DNA of 64,000 nt from Candidatus Rokuibacteriota bacterium (GTDB lineage: Bacteria > Methylomirabilota > Methylomirabilia > Rokubacteriales > CSP1-6), in contig QHSP01000024.1 of NCBI GenBank assembly GCA_003220495.1, forward strand, positions 1 through 64,000, in the 5' to 3' direction. Under the pieces are notes generated by a model. That model was not told where the DNA came from, searched no databases, and saw only the letters and a program-made list of their open reading frames with translations. The translations under genes and the position numbers were made by a program. Below are positions 57,568-64,000 of the stretch, one piece after another; position 1 is the first letter of the stretch; each line of letters starts with the position of its first letter.

Positions 57568-58401
57568 ATGAATCCCTCTCGCCGAAGCCTCTGCATCGTG
57601 TCGCGCGATCCGTTGCAGTGCAGCGAGCTCGTGCTGAGCCTGCAGGCATCGCTGGAACCGGACGACGAGGTCGAGATCGTCATGGACCGCCGGCGCGCCC
57701 GCGACGTATTCGGGACCGAACCGCGAGAGCACGAGCGTCTGCCCGTCGATCGCCGGCACAATGTCGATGTCGACCTCGAGGTGAGCACGAAGGGCTTCGC
57801 CATCGTGCCGCGCGCGGCCTCATCGCCGCGCGCTCCCGAGGAGCCCGGCGCCGAGGATCGCGCGCGATTCGAGAACATCCTCAGCTTCAGGCGTCGCCGC
57901 GAGCTTCGGCCCGGGCGAGTGGTCGGCGCCGCTGGCGCGGTGATGGTCGCGCTCATCTTGATGCCGCCCGTGAATATTCTCGCGGATCGTATCCCGGGCG
58001 CCGCGCCACCGGCGGAAGTGACGCGGCCGGAGCCTTCGGATGCGGCGCCGCGGCTCGGTCACGTCGAGCAGCCCGGAGCGGCGCGCGCGCCGGCGGTCGG
58101 CGCGCAGACGCAGAGCGTGGTACCGGGGAGCGCGTCGCGCCGGGCGTCGAATCCCCCCGAGACGCGGGCCACCGGCGCGCGCGCGCGCCGGGCGCCGCGT
58201 CCGTCGAGCACGCACGGTGCGATCGAGTCGTACGCGGCGCGAGTCGAAGCCGCGACCGGGCGTGTGGTCTCGAAAGCCAAGGGGTTGATCGATCGCGTCA
58301 AGAACGAAGTGATCGGGAACACGCCGATGAACGCCGGCTCCGAGCCTCCGGGTGACGAGGCTCCGGTCACCGTCACGCGGCGCCCCCCCAATTCTCCCTA
58401 G
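57568..58401 (+). CDS. DRR-domain protein with membrane anchor, second paralogue
   Basis: 277 residues, ATG four bases after the previous stop. The N-terminal domain is clearly paralogous to its neighbour: SLCIVSRDPLQCSELVLSLQ, LEPDDEVEIVMDRRRAR, then EVSTKGFAIVPR. A membrane span at about 119-137 (VVGAAGAVMVALILMPPVNI) and a Pro/Arg-rich outer part follow. It lacks the C-terminal beta domain and ends with a helical segment (RVVSKAKGLIDRVKNEVIG). The two genes form one operon and might act as partners. No known family name. Confidence 0.72.
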   Translation: MNPSRRSLCIVSRDPLQCSELVLSLQASLEPDDEVEIVMDRRRARDVFGTEPREHERLPVDRRHNVDVDLEVSTKGFAIVPRAASSPRAPEEPGAEDRARFENILSFRRRRELRPGRVVGAAGAVMVALILMPPVNILADRIPGAAPPAEVTRPEPSDAAPRLGHVEQPGAARAPAVGAQTQSVVPGSASRRASNPPETRATGARARRAPRPSSTHGAIESYAARVEAATGRVVSKAKGLIDRVKNEVIGNTPMNAGSEPPGDEAPVTVTRRPPNSP

Positions 58402-58546
58402 TCGTCGAGACCCGCCCGGCCGCGCGACGCGCTCGCCCTCACTTTGAGGTTGCGTTCGCCGCGAAGTGGAGCCAGAGTAGCGACCGCTAGCGACAGGTTC
58501 GGGCCGGTGCGAACGACCCAGCCGGAACGAGGGCGCGCGCTCTCAT

Positions 58547-60238
58547 ATGCTCGCCGATCGAAAATATCCGCTCAGTCTGGCCGGGCTCTTCGGCCTCTAC
58601 GTCCTCGCGGGAAAGCTTGGACTCTCGCTCGCGTTCGTGCACGCGAGCGCTTCGCCGGTCTGGCCACCGACTGGAATCGCCCTCGCCGCATTCCTGACGC
58701 TCGGCTACCGGGTCTGGCCGGCGGTCTTCGCGGGTGCGTTCGTGGTCAATATCGGCACCGCGGGAGCGGTGGCGACGTCGCTGGCCATCGCGCTGGGCAA
58801 CACGCTCGAGGGACTGCTCGGCGCGTATCTCGTGATTCACTACGCCAACGGCGCACGCGCGTTCGACCATGCCCAGGACGTGTTCAAGTTCGCCGCGCTG
58901 GCCGGACTCCTGTCGAGTCTCGTGAGCGCGACGATCGGTGTCGTCAGCCTCTCGCTCGGTGGGTACGCTCGATGGGCCGATTTCGACGGCATCTGGCTCA
59001 CGTGGTGGCTCGGCAACGTGACGGGCGCGCTGGTCGTTGCGCCTCTCCTGGTCCTGCTCGTCCGTGACTGGTGGTCGGGCCCGTCGCGTGGGCGTCTGCT
59101 CGAGGCCGCCGCCCTCTGGTTCACCACGACCCTCATCGGGCTGGCCGTGTTCGGCGAGGGGCTCGCGCACCTCGGGTTCATGACGCTTCCGCTCACGTTC
59201 CTGTGCACGCCTCCGCTCGTCTGGGCCGCGGTACGCTTCCGACAGCGCGAGGCCGCGATGCTCGTCGCGGTGCTGTCCGGCATCGCGATCTGGGAGACGC
59301 TGCACGGCTTCGGACCGCTGGCCAATGTGCCGACGAACGAGTCGCTCCTGTTGCTGCAGGTCTTCATGGGCACCGTGTCGGTGATGGCCATCTCGGCCGG
59401 AGCGGTCGTCGAGGAGCGGCGACGCATCGAGCACGAGCGCGAGTTTCTGCTCGTCAGGGCGCAGGCCGCCCGCGCCGAAGCAGAGGCGGCCAATCGCGCG
59501 AAGGACGAATTCCTGGCGATGCTGGGGCACGAGCTTCGCAATCCGCTGGCGGCGATCATCAGCGCGGTCAGCGTCCTCGATCGGATCGGTAGCCATGACG
59601 ACGTCGCCGTGCGTGCGCGCGAGGCGATCCGTCATCAGATCACGCACCTCGGCAGGCTGGTCGACGATCTTCTCGACATCGTCCACGTCACCACCGGCGA
59701 GGTCGTCCTGTCGCGTGAGCCGCTGAATCTCGCGACCAGCGTTCAGCGATCGGTCGGCGACCTGGCGAGCACGGGCCGGCTGGAGCGTCATGTCGTCGAC
59801 GTCCGGGCCGAGCCCGTCTGGGCGAACGCGGACTCGACTCGACTCAACCAGATCGTGTCGAATCTCTTGTTGAACGCGATCAAGTACACGTCGCCGGGCG
59901 GCACCATCCGGGTTCGAGTAGTCGGCGAAGAGGGGTTCGCGATCATCGGCGTCGCCGACACCGGCATCGGGATCCCCTCCAAGCTGCTTCCGCACATGTT
60001 CGACTTGCCCCCGCAGGGCGAGCTCCGGCTCCTCCACGCTCAGGGCGGCCTCGGTGTCGGCCTCACGCTGGTGCGCCGGCTCGTGGAGCTGCACGGCGGC
60101 CAAGTGGAGGCGTACAGCGAGGGTCCGGGGCACGGAAGCGAGTTCGTCGTCAGGCTGCCCCGCATCGCGCCGGTGAAGCAGACCGAGTCGCAGTCGGTTC
60201 TTCGAGTGATCGGGAAGGTCGCCTCGGTCAAACACTGA
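58547..60238 (+). CDS. MASE1-type membrane sensor histidine kinase
   Basis: 563 residues. Residues 8-290 are a MASE1 membrane sensor domain of about eight spans (YVLAGKLGLSLAFVHASASP, VWPPTGIALAAFLTLGYRVW). HisKA follows with FLAMLGHELRNPLAAII (H328), then HATPase (IVSNLLLNAIKYTSPGG, VADTGIGIP, GVGLTLVRRLVELHGG). The ATP-lid shows LPPQGELRLLHAQGGLGVG. No receiver is attached, and the nearest response regulator is 3.6 kb away at the right edge. It lies 145 bp downstream of the DRR-domain pair on the same strand. Confidence 0.9.
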   Translation: MLADRKYPLSLAGLFGLYVLAGKLGLSLAFVHASASPVWPPTGIALAAFLTLGYRVWPAVFAGAFVVNIGTAGAVATSLAIALGNTLEGLLGAYLVIHYANGARAFDHAQDVFKFAALAGLLSSLVSATIGVVSLSLGGYARWADFDGIWLTWWLGNVTGALVVAPLLVLLVRDWWSGPSRGRLLEAAALWFTTTLIGLAVFGEGLAHLGFMTLPLTFLCTPPLVWAAVRFRQREAAMLVAVLSGIAIWETLHGFGPLANVPTNESLLLLQVFMGTVSVMAISAGAVVEERRRIEHEREFLLVRAQAARAEAEAANRAKDEFLAMLGHELRNPLAAIISAVSVLDRIGSHDDVAVRAREAIRHQITHLGRLVDDLLDIVHVTTGEVVLSREPLNLATSVQRSVGDLASTGRLERHVVDVRAEPVWANADSTRLNQIVSNLLLNAIKYTSPGGTIRVRVVGEEGFAIIGVADTGIGIPSKLLPHMFDLPPQGELRLLHAQGGLGVGLTLVRRLVELHGGQVEAYSEGPGHGSEFVVRLPRIAPVKQTESQSVLRVIGKVASVKH

Positions 60239-60272
60239 ACGACCCGGTTGGCGGCGGGGTCACTCATGTAAG

Positions 60273-60292
60273 TTATGCACTGCTGTGGATAA
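60273..60292. promoter_or_regulatory. Inverted repeat containing a DnaA-box-like sequence
   Basis: TTATGCAC (60273-60280) and GTGGATAA (60285-60292) are inverted with one mismatch around TGCT. TGTGGATAA (60284-60292) is the exact complement of the DnaA box TTATCCACA. The region is more AT-rich than its surroundings, directly after the MASE1 kinase and before the amidohydrolase. Confidence 0.35.
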
Positions 60293-60326
60293 CCCTGTTG
60301 GTAAAAGTCGGGGCGCATCGAACAAC

Positions 60327-60345
60327 ATATCAACAAGATTGATAT
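60327..60345. promoter_or_regulatory. Perfect 7-bp inverted repeat before the amidohydrolase
   Basis: ATATCAA (60327-60333) and TTGATAT (60339-60345) are perfect inverted arms with a five-base spacer, seven bases before the GTG start at 60353. The position fits an operator for a repressor. Confidence 0.4.
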
Positions 60346-60352
60346 TTCGTCC

Positions 60353-61711
60353 GTGAGCGAAATCCACAGACTGGCGGTTGTCGAAGCCAAAGTCATCGAC
60401 GGGATTGGTCATGCCCCGCAGGAGGGCGTCACCGTCCTGATCGAAGGGGACCGGGTCGTCGAGATCGGGCCCGCCGGGACGACACGGGCCCCCGTCGGCG
60501 CCACACTGATCGACGGGCGCGGCAAGTTCCTCATCCCCGGCCTCGTCGACATGCACGTCCACGTCTACACGCCTGAGAAATGGCATCCGGAGTTCTTTCT
60601 CGCGGCGGGCGTCACCACCGTGCTGGACCTCGGCGGTCAGCTTCACGACCTCACGGCGTATCGCGCCGCGGTTGACTCCGGAGATCGACCCGGTCCCCGA
60701 ATTCTCTTCACCGGACCCATGCTGGAGGAAGGCGAAGTGTACGCGGGCTTTGCCGGCTTCTGCCGGCGCTTCGATTCGACGCGCACCGAGGCGGAGGTGG
60801 ATGCGCTGGCGGACGCTGGCGTGGACGGGATCAAACTCTACGTGACAGTGAGACCCGACACGGCGCGCCGAGCCTGCGCGCGCGCCCACGCGCGCGGCTT
60901 GCCCGTCTTCATGCATCAGCACGCGACCTGGGGTGCGGAGGCCGCGCAGGCCGGTGTCGACTCGGTGGAGCACGTCAACGTCTTCGGCCAGCTGGCACCC
61001 CAGGGCTTCTGGCTGGCGGAGCCCGCGAAGCTGAACCCGTTCGAGTACGGCGGCTGGCTCTGGCGGTGGCTCGACGATCTCGATCCGCGCGCCGATGCGG
61101 TGCGTCGCCTCTACGATCGATTGATTGCCGCCGGTACGGCGCTCGATCCCACCCTGGTGCTCTACGCCGCGCGGCCTGGCGCGCTCGGTGACGATGTCGG
61201 CGACACGTCGATGGACGATCCGGAGCGGACGAAGCTACTCCCGCTCTTGCCTGCGCCGGTCGGCCAAGAGCTCGTCGGCCGATGGGCCGAGCGCCGCGCC
61301 GCCGCTCACGGCGCCTCGGAAGCGGCGAAGCGTCGGATGCGGCGCGCTTGGGACAACATCCTCGCGCTCGTGGGCGGCTTCCATCGCGCCGGTGGGGTGG
61401 TGCTGGCCGGAACCGATTGTCCGAATGTCGGGATCGTCTCCGGCTTCTCGCTGCATCGAGAGCTCGAGCTCCTGGTGCGCGCCGGGCTGTCGCCGATGGA
61501 GGCGATCATGGCGGCGACGCGGCGACCCGCCGAGCGGCTGGGGCATCGCGACGTCTTCGGGACGATCGCGGCGGGGCGCTCGGCCGATCTCCTTCTGCTC
61601 GGCGCCGATCCGCTCGCCGACATCCGCAACGTCGGACGGATCGAGCGCGTGATCGCCCGTGGCGTGGTCTACGAGCCAGGGCAGCTACTCCGTGGACCGC
61701 GCAACGTCTAG
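60353..61711 (+). CDS. Amidohydrolase-family protein (imidazolonepropionase-like)
   Basis: 452 residues starting at GTG. The metal HxH is H68/H70 in GLVDMHVHVY; GVTTVLDLGGQLHDL, VFMHQHATWGAEAAQAGVD (second His) and VLAGTDCPNVGIV (Asp) complete the set; the C-terminal GTIAAGRSADLLLLGADPLA is the usual end. It belongs to the subtype I amidohydrolases near prolidases and imidazolonepropionases. The substrate is unknown. An inverted repeat directly before the start codon suggests repression by a nearby or distant regulator. Confidence 0.92.
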   Translation: MSEIHRLAVVEAKVIDGIGHAPQEGVTVLIEGDRVVEIGPAGTTRAPVGATLIDGRGKFLIPGLVDMHVHVYTPEKWHPEFFLAAGVTTVLDLGGQLHDLTAYRAAVDSGDRPGPRILFTGPMLEEGEVYAGFAGFCRRFDSTRTEAEVDALADAGVDGIKLYVTVRPDTARRACARAHARGLPVFMHQHATWGAEAAQAGVDSVEHVNVFGQLAPQGFWLAEPAKLNPFEYGGWLWRWLDDLDPRADAVRRLYDRLIAAGTALDPTLVLYAARPGALGDDVGDTSMDDPERTKLLPLLPAPVGQELVGRWAERRAAAHGASEAAKRRMRRAWDNILALVGGFHRAGGVVLAGTDCPNVGIVSGFSLHRELELLVRAGLSPMEAIMAATRRPAERLGHRDVFGTIAAGRSADLLLLGADPLADIRNVGRIERVIARGVVYEPGQLLRGPRNV

Positions 61712-61744
61712 AGCGCGCCGGCTCCTGTCGCGGCCGCCTCGCGC

Positions 61745-62272
61745 CTAGCCCCTCGCTGCCTGGGCGGGCGGCTCGCTGGCGCCCACTCGCGACAACGGTT
61801 TCTTCATGCTTCCGCGATTGACCCAGTACGAGCACACCTGGGCGTGGGCCGCGACGACCGGAGTGAGATCGCTCCCGCAGAGCGGGCAGGGAAACACACC
61901 GGGCTCCGAGCGCGAGATCCAACCGAGCCGGTACGTGTTCTGACATCGCTGGCAGGGCACGATGTGCTGGCTGCAGCACAAGAACAGGATGGCCTTTGAA
62001 TCCGGATCGTCGAAGTCGATCTTCGCCGTCGCGCGCGGAACCGCGATCCACCGGTCGACCTTCAGCTCGGCGTCACCGTCGAGCCGCAACCGACGGTCGC
62101 TGCGGCGTCGCTCGGGGCGGTAGGCGCCGTCCGCTGCGCGCCGATCCTTGAACCGCCGGTCGACGATCACCTCGACTGCCGAGTCATCCGCGAAAGTGTG
62201 GCTCAGCGACCGACACGCATCTTGTCCAGTCCTCGGGACCACGATCAGGATCGAGCGCTCACCGTTTTGCAT
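61745..62272 (-). CDS. DRR-domain protein with C-terminal zinc ribbon
   Basis: 175 residues; AAGGAGAGC precedes the ATG. Residues 7-80 carry the domain shared with the two proteins at 56.3-58.4 kb: SILIVVPRTGQDACRSL, SAVEVIVDRRFKDRRAADG, ERRRSDRRLRLDG, VDRWIAVPR. A four-Cys zinc ribbon follows with C107/C110 (CQRC) and C129/C132 (CPLC), plus extra Cys at 99, 100 and 147. No membrane span. It might bind a nucleic acid or protein. It faces the amidohydrolase gene end-to-end with 33 bp between. I do not know a named family. Confidence 0.75.
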   Translation of the reverse strand: MQNGERSILIVVPRTGQDACRSLSHTFADDSAVEVIVDRRFKDRRAADGAYRPERRRSDRRLRLDGDAELKVDRWIAVPRATAKIDFDDPDSKAILFLCCSQHIVPCQRCQNTYRLGWISRSEPGVFPCPLCGSDLTPVVAAHAQVCSYWVNRGSMKKPLSRVGASEPPAQAARG

Positions 62273-62409
62273 GGCCTGCTCTCCTTAGGTGAGCACAAAG
62301 CTTACTCCGAAGGGGCTCGGAAACCATCAAGAACTAGTAGGAATTTTTTGAAGTAAATCCGCAGACTTGGCAAGTTCGCCGGCGCGGAGCCGGGGGGGCG
62401 TGTCGGGGA

Positions 62410-62799
62410 CTACCGCGCCCAGGCTCGATAGACGGCACCGACCGCCGAACGGAGCGCGGCGCGAATCGTGTCCCAGTCCGCTCGCGGTTCGCCGAGGAGC
62501 ACGATGAAGCCCACCGGTGTGCTCCCGAGGAATGCGGTGCCGCTCACGCTGGCGAACTGCGCCATCGGAAAAGTTCCGCGCCGGAGCTGTGGGCCGCGCA
62601 GCTCGAGCTCGCGCCCGAGCGTCGCCGCCAGCGCGGACAGCGGCTCGGCCTCGATCTCGCGCGGGAGATCGGCCGCGATCGTGAGGCCGTCCGGCGCCAC
62701 GACGAGGCCGCCCGTGACGTGCTCGAGCTTGAGAAGCTCTGCGAGCAAGCCCCGGAGGTCTCGTCCGAGCGCGGGGCGCTCGACGACGGCGGCGCTCAT
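62410..62799 (-). CDS. Roadblock/LC7-domain protein
   Basis: 129 residues. LRGLLAELLKLEHVTGGLVV, APDGLTIAADLPREIEAEPL, SALAATLGRELELRG and FASVSGTAFLGSTPVGFIVL give the Roadblock/LC7 (MglB-like) fold. Such proteins usually regulate small Ras-like GTPases of the MglA type or act as dimeric scaffolds. No GTPase gene is seen in the window. Its ATG overlaps the stop of the TPR-Roadblock gene by four bases (ATGA), so it is the second gene of a two-gene operon. Confidence 0.82.
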   Translation of the reverse strand: MSAAVVERPALGRDLRGLLAELLKLEHVTGGLVVAPDGLTIAADLPREIEAEPLSALAATLGRELELRGPQLRRGTFPMAQFASVSGTAFLGSTPVGFIVLLGEPRADWDTIRAALRSAVGAVYRAWAR

Positions 62800-63608
62800 G
62801 CGAGCTCAGAGCGGCAGCTGCCCCACACCCGCTCCAGGTGGGTCACAGCGGTCGCGGCTTTGACGTCGCTGTCGAACGCCAGCGTGAGAAGCGCGGCGTC
62901 GTCGGTGCGCAGGTACGTCGTCTGGGCGGCTCCCTCGATGACGGCGTGGCGTAACGGACCGAGTCCCGCTCGCGCGAGCATCGCGGTCGCGATCCGCGCG
63001 AGCTTCACCGCGCTGGCGGCGACCGCCTCGGTCCGTGGTCCACGGGGGGTCGCGAAGACCAGGGTGGCGTCACGCCGCACGAACAACGCTTCGCGGCTCT
63101 CGGCCGGCAGACCCACACGATCGGCGCGGATCGCGTCGCTCGGCGTCGGCGCGCGCTCCGCGTCGGCGCTCGCCGCGAGACCCCGGGCAACCTCGAGCAG
63201 CGCGCGCGCTTCGGGAAAGTCTGGATAGCGCGCCAGCGCTCGCGAGAGCAGCTCGCGGCAGGGCCCCGGCTGGCCCTCCTCGATCGCGATGCGGGCGAGG
63301 CCCAACAACGCGCGAGGCTGCGTCGGCTCGAGCGCCAGGACGCGCTCGTACGACGTTCGCGCCTGACCTGTCTTGCGGCGCGTCATGTGGAGCGAGCCGG
63401 CGAGCAGATGTCCCACGACGCTTCCGGGCTCGTGGAGGAGCACGCTCTCGATCAGCCCGGCCGCGTCCTCGAACCGCCCCTCGTCCCGGAGACGTTGCGC
63501 CTGCCGGAACATCTGGGCGCTCGTCGGCCGCCGCCGCCTGCCCCTGAGCATGTGCCAGATGCGTCTGAACGCCATGACGGCTTCAGAGACTTTCAAAATC
63601 TTCGCCAC
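62796..63608 (-). CDS. TPR protein with C-terminal Roadblock-like domain
   Basis: 270 residues if the GTG at 63608 is used; an ATG at 63575 would remove 11 residues and neither has a good ribosome site. Residues 31-145 form about three TPR units (AQRLRDEGRFEDAAGLIESV, GQARTSYERVLALEPTQPRA, LLGLARIAIEEGQ). From 175 to 265 the sequence ALFVRRDATLVFATPRGPRT, KLARIATAMLARAGLGPLRH and LTLAFDSDVKAATAVTHLER has the order of a Roadblock/LC7 domain. It overlaps the pure Roadblock gene, so the two may form a heterodimer. The response regulator on the other strand begins 263 bp away. Confidence 0.75.
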   Translation of the reverse strand: MAKILKVSEAVMAFRRIWHMLRGRRRRPTSAQMFRQAQRLRDEGRFEDAAGLIESVLLHEPGSVVGHLLAGSLHMTRRKTGQARTSYERVLALEPTQPRALLGLARIAIEEGQPGPCRELLSRALARYPDFPEARALLEVARGLAASADAERAPTPSDAIRADRVGLPAESREALFVRRDATLVFATPRGPRTEAVAASAVKLARIATAMLARAGLGPLRHAVIEGAAQTTYLRTDDAALLTLAFDSDVKAATAVTHLERVWGSCRSELA

Positions 63609-63682
63609 GTTGCGCCGGGGCCCGTCGGCGCCTGACCTGTCGCACGGTTGACTCTACGGGGTCACGCTGGCACGGCACGGTT

Positions 63683-63699
63683 ATGACAGAACTTGTCAT
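63683..63699. promoter_or_regulatory. Inverted repeat in the divergent region at the right edge
   Basis: ATGACA (63683-63688) and TGTCAT (63694-63699) are perfect inverted arms with a five-base spacer; a further TTGTCA half-site stands at 63713-63718. The position between the TPR-Roadblock gene and the response regulator suggests a binding site. No clear -35/-10 pair was seen. Confidence 0.4.
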
Positions 63700-63871
63700 C
63701 GGAACGGACCAGTTGTCACGAAGGCGCGCCCCTGAGCGACCTGAGTCGCCTTACTGCCGCGTTTGTTCGAGCGTAAAGCCGCGCCCTACCGACGCTCGTG
63801 CTGGCAGATGGGTTGCACCGAGGCACATATGGCGGACACGACGGCAGAACGCCACGGGAGGCCTGCGCTCG

Positions 63872-64000
63872 ATGCCCAAGGTCATGGTGGTCGACGACGC
63901 CTACTCCGAGCTCCAGGTGATGGAAACCATCCTCCGGTCGGCTGGATACGACGTAGTGACGTACCTGGACGGGGACCAGCTGGAAGAGAAGATCGTCAAG
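63872..64000 (+). CDS. Response regulator receiver domain, cut by window edge
   Basis: Forty-three codons are visible: MPKVMVVDDAYSELQVMETI and on through LRSAGYDVVTYLDGDQLEEK. VDDA with two Asp is the acidic pocket of a CheY-like receiver; the phospho-acceptor Asp would lie beyond the edge. GGGAGG lies upstream of the ATG. Whether an output domain follows cannot be seen. It is divergent from the Roadblock pair and may be the partner of the orphan MASE1 kinase. Confidence 0.75.
   Translation, partial: MPKVMVVDDAYSELQVMETILRSAGYDVVTYLDGDQLEEKIVK

Noticed and set aside
60273-60292. Replication origin
   Set aside because: Only one perfect DnaA box is present, with no cluster, no AT-rich unwinding stretch of size and no dnaA, dnaN or parAB nearby.
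1-64000. tRNA, rRNA, CRISPR arrays, insertion sequences
   Set aside because: No cloverleaf-like T-loop and anticodon patterns, no rRNA-like blocks, no regularly spaced repeats and no transposase genes were seen; the 50-bp element is too short and irregularly spaced for CRISPR and codes for nothing.

Overview
This is a contiguous stretch of very GC-rich bacterial chromosome, about two thirds G+C or more by eye, densely packed with protein genes on both strands. I found no rRNA, tRNA, CRISPR array, transposase or phage gene. The gene content is that of a free-living, probably soil or sediment heterotroph: solute-binding ABC transporters, luciferase-like flavin monooxygenases, amidohydrolases, cyclase-family and alpha/beta hydrolases, a tungsten-type aldehyde ferredoxin oxidoreductase, caa3-type oxidase assembly, and several large sensor kinases. 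This mix resembles uncultivated lineages such as Rokubacteria/Methylomirabilota, but that placement is inference; there is no marker gene here to fix it.

Layout. 0-6.3 kb, minus strand: SnoaL-like protein, a family 5 solute-binding protein with a PhnD-like partner, a sodium:solute symporter and an RNB ribonuclease. 6.3-21.7 kb: secreted and outer-membrane-like proteins, a Tat-exported hydrolase, a split LigD system (ligase and polymerase genes converging and overlapping), a VOC-DinB fusion, nitroreductase, LLM monooxygenase, BNR-repeat protein, an adenylate cyclase/TolB/TPR protein, a possible chlorite-dismutase-like protein with a divergent LysR regulator, and a papain-like/peptidoglycan-binding protein. 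21.8-25.1 kb: both subunits of DNA topoisomerase VI. 25.1-29 kb: a nitrate/sulfonate/taurine-type ABC importer and an MFS carrier. 29-32.4 kb: a lipoprotein, an O6-alkylguanine methyltransferase/DinB pair and a histidine kinase. 32.5-42.4 kb: aldehyde ferredoxin oxidoreductase, FecR protein, CtaG, D-aminoacylase-like amidohydrolase and a catabolic run (quinone reductase, MmgE/PrpD, an atypical SDR, cyclase-family hydrolase). 42.5-47.3 kb: a hybrid sensor kinase translationally coupled to NagZ, followed by a DUF1460 amidase. 48-51.6 kb: an amidase/LLM monooxygenase/hydrolase operon. 51.7-64 kb: DUF4124 and FecR/DUF6600 secreted proteins, a MetE-like protein, three proteins sharing a small unnamed N-terminal domain rich in DRR motifs, a MASE1 kinase, an amidohydrolase, two Roadblock-domain proteins and the start of a response regulator.

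The most unusual items are: (1) a structured inverted-repeat element of about 50 bp present six times, five of them 20-45 bp upstream of a start codon and always in the same orientation as the gene; (2) topoisomerase VI in a bacterium; (3) the unnamed DRR-domain family, fused once to a zinc ribbon and twice to a membrane anchor; (4) an overlapping TPR-Roadblock/Roadblock gene pair; (5) a papain-like candidate catalytic domain joined to a peptidoglycan-binding domain; (6) LigD ligase and polymerase as convergent overlapping genes. All functional statements come from reading motifs by eye; no database search was possible.
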